Assembly: GCA_021107345.1 (NCBI GenBank)
Contig: JAIOSX010000265.1
Span: 1-8,459 of the forward strand
Direction of reading: 5' to 3'
Source: Candidatus Aegiribacteria sp.
GTDB taxonomy: Bacteria; Fermentibacterota; Fermentibacteria; Fermentibacterales; Fermentibacteraceae
Length of the DNA stretch: 8,459 nucleotides
Part shown: positions 1 through 6,806 of the stretch, in pieces
Layout: every line of letters starts with the position of its first letter
Numbering within the stretch: the first letter of the stretch is position 1
The notes under the pieces: generated by a model
Told to the model about the DNA's origin: nothing
What the model saw: the letters and a program-made list of their open reading frames with translations, nothing else
The model's database searches: none
Position numbers and translations under genes: made by a program

Positions 1-1543
1 CGAATATGCCTTTTCCGGAATATGCGAGAAGTTGATTCGTGAGATCCGCCGCTCTGAGAGCGGATGTCTCTATGCGCTCTATATTCTTCCGAATCATGGA
101 TTCCGGGGGAAGGTGATCAAGTGAAAGACTCGCATTACCGAGTATACCCATTAGAAGGTTATTGAAATCATGAGCTATTCCTCCGGCAAGCATGCCGATG
201 CTTTCAAGCTTCTGCGCATGTTGTATCCGAATCTGAAGCTTGTTTTTTTCCTCCTCGGTTTTATGTCGTTCGGTTATATCCCTTATGAAAACGAGCTCCG
301 CCCGGTTTCCTCTGTAAGTCGTAGCGCTTCTGTTCAATTCCACATAAATAACTGATTCGTCCCTTTTTTTTAGTCTGATCTTGCAGCACGCAGCCTTTGC
401 AACATCGGTCACGTTAGTGCCAGCCTCGAACTTCACTGCATCTTCCTGTGAAAAGAATACCTTTCCGAATTCCGAACCTGTGATTTCATCTGTTTCGAAA
501 CCGAGTACTCTGATAAGCTCCCTATTCGCGAATACTATCCTTGAATCCTGGATGATAGCAATACCATCGCTAGCGCGCTCTACCAGATTTCTGTATTTCT
601 CCTCGCTTTCACTCAGGGAGACAAGCATTCTTTTTCTTTCAATCAACATCGCAACCTGATCGGATACAAATTCGAGGATTTCCCTGTGCTTCTCAGTAAA
701 CTGCATACCAAGCTTGTTCGGTTTCAGTGAAAGAACTCCGATTGTCTCTGCATTTATACGCAGTGGAGTGCCTATCCATGCAGAAATCAGTGACCTTGAG
801 GATTTTACCTCACCGCTTTTACTGAGTCTTTCCTGTGAGTTGTTGCTATATATCTGGACGGTCTTACCGGTTCTGATCACTTGCTGCTCAAGTTCTTCAA
901 CCATAGGATCTGCCGAGATTGTATCGCCATGCAGCTCACCTGTCAGGGGATTACTTATTGCGCCGGTGCTTTTATCATAAAGAACGATTGAGAATATCGC
1001 TGCCGGAAATAAAACTTTGATAACTCCATAGAGTTCACGATATAACTCTCTGCTGTCAGACGAAATAAATGGCGTGCGTGCTATTCTATAGAGTGATGTT
1101 GCCATATTTCTAGTTCTTACGCTGTCTGTAATATTCCGGATAATCGTTATGACATATACTGTCCTGCCCTTTTCCTTTATAGGAATCTTGTAGGTTTCCC
1201 TGATATGCTCCCAGCCGTCGATGATAATACAGGATTCAGGTGTAAAATGAGATTCACCGGTTACGAATACCTCTTTATACTCATCGAATACTGCTTCAGA
1301 TAGAAATGGACATAATTTGCGAAGACTCATTCCCTGTAAGGGCACAGGAATATCGAAATCATCTGACCATCCACGTACGGTGTTGTTGAATAGTATCAGG
1401 TTCAGGTCACTGTCCACCACATGAACAGCTTCTTCCATCTGGTTGATTATTTCGCTGTACAGGAATTCTGAGTTCGAGGTATTATCTGCTCGATTGTCTG
1501 ACTGGCGAGAGGTGGCTTTCCTATTTGAATTGCTCTTCTGCAT
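1..1543 (-). CDS. PAS-GAF-PAS sensor histidine kinase, 3' part missing (runs off left edge)
   Basis: My own translation of the minus strand gives 514 codons without a stop, from ATG at 1543 to the window edge. The protein has no signal peptide or membrane segment, so it should be cytosolic. Residues about 28-142 read as a PAS domain, ending in the usual IRNITD junction. Residues about 150-305 are GAF-like, with a GTPLRINAETIGVLSL core. Residues about 313-427 are a second PAS domain (EEKYRNLVERASDGIAII, ending FIRDITERHK). Residues about 440-514 are the dimerisation/phosphoacceptor domain, with the H-box GGIAHDFNNLL and phospho-accepting His458. By family knowledge an ATPase domain, and often a receiver domain, should follow beyond the edge. 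The start is fixed by an in-frame TAA immediately upstream of the ATG. It is divergent from the degenerate kinase-like gene at 1854. The ligand and partner regulator cannot be read from the sequence. Confidence 0.93.
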   Translation of the reverse strand, partial: MQKSNSNRKATSRQSDNRADNTSNSEFLYSEIINQMEEAVHVVDSDLNLILFNNTVRGWSDDFDIPVPLQGMSLRKLCPFLSEAVFDEYKEVFVTGESHFTPESCIIIDGWEHIRETYKIPIKEKGRTVYVITIIRNITDSVRTRNMATSLYRIARTPFISSDSRELYRELYGVIKVLFPAAIFSIVLYDKSTGAISNPLTGELHGDTISADPMVEELEQQVIRTGKTVQIYSNNSQERLSKSGEVKSSRSLISAWIGTPLRINAETIGVLSLKPNKLGMQFTEKHREILEFVSDQVAMLIERKRMLVSLSESEEKYRNLVERASDGIAIIQDSRIVFANRELIRVLGFETDEITGSEFGKVFFSQEDAVKFEAGTNVTDVAKAACCKIRLKKRDESVIYVELNRSATTYRGNRAELVFIRDITERHKTEEEKNKLQIRIQHAQKLESIGMLAGGIAHDFNNLLMGILGNASLSLDHLPPESMIRKNIERIETSALRAADLTNQLLAYSGKGIF

Positions 1544-1556
1544 TTACACTACTTAA

Positions 1557-1562
1557 CCTCCT
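1557..1562 (-). promoter_or_regulatory. Shine-Dalgarno of the histidine kinase
   Basis: The minus strand reads AGGAGG here, a perfect core. It lies 13 nt upstream of the ATG at 1543, longer than the usual 5-9 nt. An in-frame TAA touches that ATG and no other start codon in this frame is closer, so the ATG is retained as the start. Confidence 0.6.
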
Positions 1563-1845
1563 GCCGATATACGCGAAGGTTTTTTGATGAAGGAAAAGAA
1601 GCATACACCTATTAGAAAGAATACACTTAAAGAGTTGAGAAGTCGAGTGGAACTCGATCCCGGGGTACACCTCTGCAGGATTCTCCGGAGCATCTTTATA
1701 ATCCTGAATACATGTTTGCGTATTATATTTTTGAGCAGATGAAAGTATTTAACAAAAACGGGGCTTGAACCGGGGACTATCATCAAAGTATAGTTCTTAC
1801 CTGAGTTGAAAAGGAATAGAATATTCGCCGGCTGTCTGGAAGATT
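1563..1845. promoter_or_regulatory. Divergent intergenic/promoter region
   Basis: This non-coding stretch separates the minus-strand kinase from the plus-strand kinase-like gene. On the minus strand, TATAAT lies at 1727-1722; its best-spaced -35 (AAATAC, 17 nt away) is poor. On the plus strand, TATAAT lies at 1697-1702, also with a weak -35 (TGCAGG, 17 nt spacer). The weak -35 elements suggest activator dependence if these are real promoters. The predicted leaders are about 170 nt (minus) and about 145 nt (plus). A dyad at 1643-1657 is listed separately. I see no tRNA, no terminator and no convincing small gene here. Confidence 0.35.
1643..1657. repeat. Perfect inverted repeat, possible operator
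   Basis: TCGAGT and ACTCGA flank a 3-bp centre (GGA): six perfect base pairs of dyad symmetry. It sits downstream of the minus-strand TATAAT and upstream of the plus-strand TATAAT, where a repressor or activator could influence both directions. The arms are short, so chance is not excluded, and there is no following T-run, so it is not a terminator. Confidence 0.3.
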
Positions 1846-1853
1846 GGAGGGAT

Positions 1854-4547
1854 GTGCTGAAACCGACGGAAATGCTTCTTCGAATATCCCTATCTGATGG
1901 ATTAATTGACAGTGTGGTGAGTACTTCTCCAGGTGATGCTTCAAAAGACATTCCGGATATTACGGGAAGTAGTATTGCAGAACTCCTCAACACCTGGCCC
2001 CTTTCTGATGAATTTGGAATGGTGCGGTTCACTCCCTGTTCAACCACCTATTCTGCTGCCGCCCGCATGGATTCTGACACATCAGTTCTTATCTACTATC
2101 TGAACATCGACGATGACGGTCTTTACAATTCTTCAGTACCTGTGATAAGGCTTATCCCCGAAAGAAATCTTCCGGTGGTATCTCCGGGATTCGTATGTCT
2201 CCTAGGGTATACCCCCTGGGAACTTTCACAGAGCGAGCTCATATCCTCTTTGTCGGGCAATTCCCCGGAATCAAGTGGTCAAGTAACCCTTCTGGATAAA
2301 ACGGGCAGAGGGTGCCGGTTCATCTTCTCCCGTACGCCGAACAGTTTTGGAGGAACTGACTACACTTTTATCAGACAACCTGAGGATCTGGTATTCCCGG
2401 TCAGGGAACTTGAGCGACTTGCGGAAATGAAAGTCCAGAGACCCGAGGACCTGCTTGCTTTTCTTGTTGATGTTCTTAAGCTTGAAGCAGCGGTTCTAAT
2501 GACCCGCTCAACCATTGGTTACGTTCCCATATGCACGGTCAATGTAGAGATTGATGCTGAGCATTTCGAGACAAGCAGTATTTTCAATCCCGAAAACCTT
2601 CATTTCCCGATCTGGGTCGATCTGGATGAAGATCGCGCACCCCTGAGCCTCAGGGGACAATGTCTGGTTTACCCCTCGGGACACCTGGTTCTTGTGGCTC
2701 CATGGAGAGGTGACGCGGATACGCTTCAACAGCGGGCTGATTCCGTTATGCCCGCATTGTCGATGAAATACGAGTACTTCAGAATCACCCATGGGGAACA
2801 CAGACTGGAGAACCTGCTCTGTGAACTGGACCTGCTTCTTGCAAATCAGCCGAATCAGGATTCTCTTCAGAAGGCCCTTGAAACAGCTGCTACCGGGTTT
2901 TCGGCTACTGTTTTAGCGATTTTCGGACCGGAGGAGTCTGCCATTCCAATAGCGTCAAGCAATACAGATAATGAAGTAAAAGAACTGCTTGTATCGGACC
3001 GGCCTTTTGATGAGTGTTTCAATGATACACATGTTGCAATCCTGAATAACGGTTTCATACTTCTTGCCGCATGGAACGATGAAAGAGAAGTTCCCTACAA
3101 GGCTATCGACACCTTCGGGAAAAAGCTTAATAAAATCGATCTTGACAAACTGCGTATGGATGAAACGGGCCTTCCCGATTTCTCCCTGCTGCAGGCTGTT
3201 TTTATGAAGGATACAAAGGTACTGTGGCAGGGCAAATCTCTGAGTATCTCACACTGCTTTCAGTTCTACGGTAATTCCAGGCAGTGTATCGACTGTCCTG
3301 TCAATCACCTTTCCGCCTCCGGAAGGAAATGCGCCAGGCTTGAGAATCATCAGGGTTATATAGAAGAAATCTATCCGACCGGCAGCGGTTTTCTGATAAC
3401 CTGGACCCTGCTTCCCTCAGAAAGTGCACCCGGCTCATCAACAGTAAGGGAATCGTATCCGGGGGGAGAAGCTGAGTATACACCCGATGGAGAAATAGTA
3501 ACCTGGAATGGATGGTTTCAGGAAGCTACAGGAGTCGGTTCGGAACAGGTAAGCGGACAGAATGCGGCTAGAATTCTTAACAGAATAGGCTCTCCGGCAG
3601 TTCTTTCCCAATACAGGGCAGCGCTGGCAGGGATTTTCATATCTGAACCTGTGGAATTCATCTGGAAGGAAATGAAATGCTTCAGTCGTATGAGAATTCC
3701 GAGATCAGGTGAGAACATTTTTCATACGGTACTTGACTCCAACAGAGCAGGAATAACCGATGCGACCACCCTGGGTCCGGGTACTCTTTCTTCCTCTTCT
3801 GAACCCCGCTCACTTGCGGAATACCTTTCTATTGCCTGCAGACGGGAAGGATGGGAATTCGATATCTCAGGCACCACTTCTGAGGAGGGTGCGCCTGTAT
3901 GGTTCGCGAGACAGGCTGCAACGGACCTCCTTTCAAACCTTCTGCATATGCTGGCTCCCATGTGCCCTGACAGGTGGGCTGGACTTGAAACAGGATGGCT
4001 GGACAATACTCCTGAGATAGGAGCTTTTTCCTTTCTTCCGGGACAATATCATGTCATCCAGTTCAGGCTTCAGGGAATCGGAATCGATGAGAGATCGTCC
4101 ATTCTTAAAAAGCTGAGCATTCTTTTCAGGGGATTCGGAGGCTGGCTTGCCGGGTCTCCCGCCAAGGATGTCCTCCAGGTGGGCCTGCCGGCGGCCAAGA
4201 AGCACTTCAGAGAGGTTGACGCGATTATTTACTCCCCGCTTTCCTCATTCACGGAACTCTGCAGAGAGGCTATTTCCGGAATCCGTTCAAGGAAATTCCA
4301 CTTTGTGGAATCAGCCAGGGAGATGGCTGTAAGGCAGCAGACGGCGGGTGCAGTAATATGCAGACTGGATCAGAGCAGTATCCATTACGCCACAGCCCTT
4401 GCGGCGCGAATCCCCGATCAACCTATACTGGTAGCATCAGGACTGTCGAGCGGCATTCCATCCATCACTGCGAGGGTCAGGCATCTTCAACTGCCTGTCG
4501 ACAGCAGAACACTGTTCTCCGCAATCAGAAAAACGATAAGAGGATAA
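1854..4547 (+). CDS. Degenerate hybrid histidine kinase-like protein (multi-PAS/GAF, pseudo-ATPase, pseudo-receiver)
   Basis: From GTG 1854 the protein has 897 residues. Apparent order: divergent PAS (about 7-92), clearer PAS (about 96-180), two GAF-like segments (about 181-312 and 315-437), a PAS-like segment with Cys468, Cys478, Cys481 and Cys493 (440-519), another PAS (541-630, DGEIVTWNGWF), a HATPase-like fold (650-785) and a receiver-like fold (789-897). There is no H-box between PAS and ATPase. N-box Asn695 is kept, but the DxGxG box reads LQGIGID (739-745), losing the Asp, and the ATP lid is collapsed. In the receiver the acidic pair reads YSP (793-795), the phospho-Asp position is Arg837 and the conserved Lys is Leu880; Ser862 remains. 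Catalysis by the standard mechanism is unlikely, so a scaffold or sensor role is inferred. The start is uncertain: GGAGG at 1846-1850 is only 3 nt from GTG 1854. TTG 1806 lacks a Shine-Dalgarno sequence, and ATG 1872 is a further option. Confidence 0.85.
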   Translation: MLKPTEMLLRISLSDGLIDSVVSTSPGDASKDIPDITGSSIAELLNTWPLSDEFGMVRFTPCSTTYSAAARMDSDTSVLIYYLNIDDDGLYNSSVPVIRLIPERNLPVVSPGFVCLLGYTPWELSQSELISSLSGNSPESSGQVTLLDKTGRGCRFIFSRTPNSFGGTDYTFIRQPEDLVFPVRELERLAEMKVQRPEDLLAFLVDVLKLEAAVLMTRSTIGYVPICTVNVEIDAEHFETSSIFNPENLHFPIWVDLDEDRAPLSLRGQCLVYPSGHLVLVAPWRGDADTLQQRADSVMPALSMKYEYFRITHGEHRLENLLCELDLLLANQPNQDSLQKALETAATGFSATVLAIFGPEESAIPIASSNTDNEVKELLVSDRPFDECFNDTHVAILNNGFILLAAWNDEREVPYKAIDTFGKKLNKIDLDKLRMDETGLPDFSLLQAVFMKDTKVLWQGKSLSISHCFQFYGNSRQCIDCPVNHLSASGRKCARLENHQGYIEEIYPTGSGFLITWTLLPSESAPGSSTVRESYPGGEAEYTPDGEIVTWNGWFQEATGVGSEQVSGQNAARILNRIGSPAVLSQYRAALAGIFISEPVEFIWKEMKCFSRMRIPRSGENIFHTVLDSNRAGITDATTLGPGTLSSSSEPRSLAEYLSIACRREGWEFDISGTTSEEGAPVWFARQAATDLLSNLLHMLAPMCPDRWAGLETGWLDNTPEIGAFSFLPGQYHVIQFRLQGIGIDERSSILKKLSILFRGFGGWLAGSPAKDVLQVGLPAAKKHFREVDAIIYSPLSSFTELCREAISGIRSRKFHFVESAREMAVRQQTAGAVICRLDQSSIHYATALAARIPDQPILVASGLSSGIPSITARVRHLQLPVDSRTLFSAIRKTIRG

Positions 4548-4548
4548 T

Positions 4549-5037
4549 ATGCTATTCATAATTATTTGCTCAATTCTTCTGACCCCATCAACACCTGAGG
4601 ATTTTCTGTATGAACTGTGCGAGAACAGCATCGGAATGGAAGGTACCGAGTTCTGGTCATTACATGCGTCAAATGAGGTTCAATCCAAGTTCTCCGACCC
4701 CGATTCTCTGACGATAATCCTGGGAGGGATGCGGAATCTTACTGTAGACACCGGGACAAGAACAGCATTCGAGGAGAGAGGCAATTCCTTCAGAATCGAA
4801 TTCGGGGAATCCATATGGACCTGGATCGATTCTGATGGCAATCTCAACAGAAAAGAAGGTCTTTCCGTTGTCATATGTTCTATGGGAAACTACACATGGT
4901 CGGAAATCCCGGTTCTTTCATCGGGATCCATCAAAATGGGAAGAAGGGAGGAATTGATCACCGGGATCTTTTTAACTTTCCTTCTGCTGATATCCACATT
5001 TATTCTGCTGATATGGGCAAAGAGACGATATCTATGA
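4549..5037 (+). CDS. Small single-pass membrane protein of unknown function, coupled to the pseudo-kinase
   Basis: I do not recognise this 162-residue protein. Residues 1-12 are hydrophobic and could be a short signal peptide, though the n-region lacks a positive charge. Residues about 15-134 form a polar, probably extracytoplasmic domain with strand-like segments (LTIILGG, FRIEFG, LSVVICS) and three cysteines (Cys7, Cys24, Cys110). Residues 136-156 are a strong transmembrane helix followed by AKRRYL, giving a type I topology with a short cytosolic tail by the positive-inside rule. The ATG lies one base after the pseudo-kinase stop, with an AGAGGA-type Shine-Dalgarno inside that gene's last codons, so translation is probably coupled. 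The pairing suggests a membrane partner or envelope-sensing input for the upstream protein, which is inference only. The gene ends 8 bp from a convergent gene. Confidence 0.8.
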   Translation: MLFIIICSILLTPSTPEDFLYELCENSIGMEGTEFWSLHASNEVQSKFSDPDSLTIILGGMRNLTVDTGTRTAFEERGNSFRIEFGESIWTWIDSDGNLNRKEGLSVVICSMGNYTWSEIPVLSSGSIKMGRREELITGIFLTFLLLISTFILLIWAKRRYL

Positions 5038-5045
5038 GAAAATTC

Positions 5046-5312
5046 TTATTTGAAGCGTTCCCATTCCGATGAGAAATCCAGAATCTGAACAGGCAGTTCC
5101 TGAATGGAAAGCTCCATAGTTACCGCATTCTCTATGAAATCATCCATTTCCCTCTGAAGAAGTATCAGGTGAGACATGAAAACCTGATACCTGTTAATGT
5201 TATCAGCTTCTCCGGTGGGAAACTCTTTGCCTGATTCAAGCTCTTCCTGAAGTTCTTTGAGAAGCGATGAAAAAGCAAGTATCATTTCCGTCGCCTGATT
5301 GAAATCTGTCAT
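5046..5312 (-). CDS. Small acidic helical protein, unknown function
   Basis: This is an 88-residue protein I do not recognise. It has no signal peptide or membrane segment, is rich in Glu, Gln, Leu and Asp, and is predicted mainly helical. The likely helices are about 5-28 (EMILAFSSLLKELQEELES) and about 38-70 (RYQVFMSHLILLQREMDDF). Its ATG overlaps the stop codon of the upstream PAP2-hydrolase gene by one base (TAATG), and AGGA lies 8 nt upstream within that gene. Translational coupling is therefore very likely, which argues that the reading frame is real and functionally tied to the fusion enzyme. It could be a small helical adaptor or regulator, but nothing in the sequence names a function. 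It ends 8 bp from the convergent membrane-protein gene, with no terminator hairpin visible between them. Confidence 0.75.
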   Translation of the reverse strand: MTDFNQATEMILAFSSLLKELQEELESGKEFPTGEADNINRYQVFMSHLILLQREMDDFIENAVTMELSIQELPVQILDFSSEWERFK

Positions 5313-6769
5313 TATTCTCTTCCTGTTGCAGTTTCGAGGGAAACAGGATAATTGCGAACGAATCCTGATCCGTCAACACTGAGATGTTCTGTATCCATGC
5401 CCCGTATAAATTTCATGGCCTCATTAAGAACTGCCTCCATTTGAGGTCTGCTCCATCCATCGCGTTGCCATGCAGGATGGCCGGCACGTTCAAGTATCAA
5501 CGCAAGCCCTTCTGTCTCTTCGGCCAGCCTCACTCCGGTTTCCGGCGGTGATATCCTGTCCCGCGTACCGTTAATATAAACAAATCTGGTTTTATGCGGT
5601 TGACCGATGTAATCGCAAGGCATAAATGCCTTCAGTCCATTCATAACACCTGCTGGCAGCAGAAGTCTCAGAATGGCTGTTCTCAATCTGCCCATTTTGG
5701 ATACTGATGCCTCAAAAAAATTCCAATAAACACCGTGTGAAATGACTCCTGCAATGCTTTCGCCAAGAAGACCAGAAACCTTCTGGGCAACAGTTCCACC
5801 CATCGAGGAGCCGTAAATCACAGTCCTGCGCCTGTCAAAACCCATAATATCCCGGGTGTGTAAAAGAACACCGGCCAGATCGTAAGCCTCAGCCGGCCCT
5901 CCGAATGTTACTGCAACCGGGTGTTCGTCATGTCCCCTCATGGGTACCAGAAATACCGAAAGCCCTATTCTTCCAAACATCTCTCCGGGATGCACCATAG
6001 ATCCGATGTTCCCGTGAAGTCCGTGAACAACCACTGCAAGATCGTCACCACCTCTCAGGAAATACCCCTTCATTTCATAACCATCAAGAGATTTTACGCT
6101 TACCGGTTTCCAGGGTGCTGCCGGAAGGGGGTAATTGACTGGCTGACGATACCTGAACCTGTTAGTGAAACCTATCAATCCGGGTCTGGAAGCCATTCTC
6201 CTGAAAACCAGCCATGAACACAATGCTGTAAACATTCCGATTCCCCACCCGGTCAACACATCAAGAGGATAATGCACACCAAGATAGATTCTGCTGAACC
6301 CAACAAGAGCAGATACGAGAAAAGCAAATGGAGCGAGAGGTGGATAGGCAAGCGCGGTGACAACAGCAAGGGATGCGGAATTCGCGGAATGAGCTGAGGG
6401 AAAGGATCTGTTGCCGTGCACATCCCCCCTGTAATTAACCTGCATGGAAATGGATTCATCAAAACACGGCCTTGCTCTGCCCACATCACGCTTCAAATGA
6501 TAGCATATCTGGTCAGAACCTGCTGTGGCAATTATCAGGCAGAGCAGTACTATTCTTGGATTTCTGCTTGCAAAAGCCCTTTTCCATCTGTTTCCAGCGG
6601 AAGTACAGGGTCTGGTTCTTCCCCACCACAGAAGCAGCAGAATGTAACCCGCCAGCAAAGGAATCCAGTTGTCAACATTGGTTATGAAGCGCATGAATGT
6701 CGTCAGGAAGCCCGAATCAACGCCGTTTACTGCAAGAAATACGGATCTGTCCCAAGCCGGCCAGAGCAT
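5312..6769 (-). CDS. PAP2-family phosphatase fused to an alpha/beta hydrolase
   Basis: This 485-residue protein carries two complete catalytic modules. The N-terminal part (about 1-195) is a multi-pass PAP2 (type 2 phosphatidic acid phosphatase) domain with all three family motifs: K93-x6-R100-P101, PSAH at 124-127, and SR-x5-H-x3-D at 159-170. Hydrophobic helices lie near 33-49, 72-88, 131-145, 146-160 and 171-189. After an RR-rich boundary and linker, residues about 222-458 are an alpha/beta hydrolase. It has an HG oxyanion-region motif at 249-250, nucleophile elbow GSSMG with Ser322, probable acid Asp404 in GTRDRIS, and His431 in AGHPAW. Family knowledge suggests dephosphorylation of a lipid phosphate (phosphatidate, undecaprenyl diphosphate or similar) plus ester hydrolysis; the substrates are not readable. 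The start is supported by GGGAGGA 9 nt upstream. It is the middle gene of a minus-strand operon. Confidence 0.93.
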   Translation of the reverse strand: MLWPAWDRSVFLAVNGVDSGFLTTFMRFITNVDNWIPLLAGYILLLLWWGRTRPCTSAGNRWKRAFASRNPRIVLLCLIIATAGSDQICYHLKRDVGRARPCFDESISMQVNYRGDVHGNRSFPSAHSANSASLAVVTALAYPPLAPFAFLVSALVGFSRIYLGVHYPLDVLTGWGIGMFTALCSWLVFRRMASRPGLIGFTNRFRYRQPVNYPLPAAPWKPVSVKSLDGYEMKGYFLRGGDDLAVVVHGLHGNIGSMVHPGEMFGRIGLSVFLVPMRGHDEHPVAVTFGGPAEAYDLAGVLLHTRDIMGFDRRRTVIYGSSMGGTVAQKVSGLLGESIAGVISHGVYWNFFEASVSKMGRLRTAILRLLLPAGVMNGLKAFMPCDYIGQPHKTRFVYINGTRDRISPPETGVRLAEETEGLALILERAGHPAWQRDGWSRPQMEAVLNEAMKFIRGMDTEHLSVDGSGFVRNYPVSLETATGRE

Positions 6770-6778
6770 CTATATCAT

Positions 6779-6785
6779 TCCTCCC
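6779..6785 (-). promoter_or_regulatory. Shine-Dalgarno of the PAP2-hydrolase gene
   Basis: GGGAGGA on the minus strand, 9 nt before ATG 6769, fixes the start. The nearer ATG at 6778-6776 is followed two codons later by TAG and cannot be the gene start. The site lies in the 37-bp gap after the DUF1232 gene, in which I see no terminator, so the genes are probably co-transcribed. Confidence 0.7.
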
Positions 6786-6806
6786 GAAGAACACCCAGTT
6801 CAGCTA

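Noticed and set aside
170..980. Several plus-strand open frames of 60-90 codons
   Set aside because: They lie wholly antisense to the continuous PAS-GAF-PAS kinase frame, whose domains are recognisable.
1757..1775. Stretch resembling a reverse-complement tRNA T-arm (GGCTTGAACC between two CGGGG blocks)
   Set aside because: The two CGGGG blocks are direct repeats and cannot pair as a T-stem. No anticodon arm or acceptor stem is found around it.
1553..2047. Minus-strand open frame of 164 codons with a hydrophobic stretch near its end, finishing 9 bp before the kinase start
   Set aside because: Half of it is antisense to the large plus-strand gene and the rest is intergenic. Its composition is irregular, it has no clear ribosome binding site, and its end overlaps the kinase Shine-Dalgarno. 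The hydrophobic stretch (about 24 residues) is the only protein-like sign.
4982..5014. 12-bp direct repeat TTCTGCTGATAT spaced 21 bp
   Set aside because: It encodes repeated Leu/Ile-rich residues inside the transmembrane helix of the small membrane protein, so it is explained by coding content.
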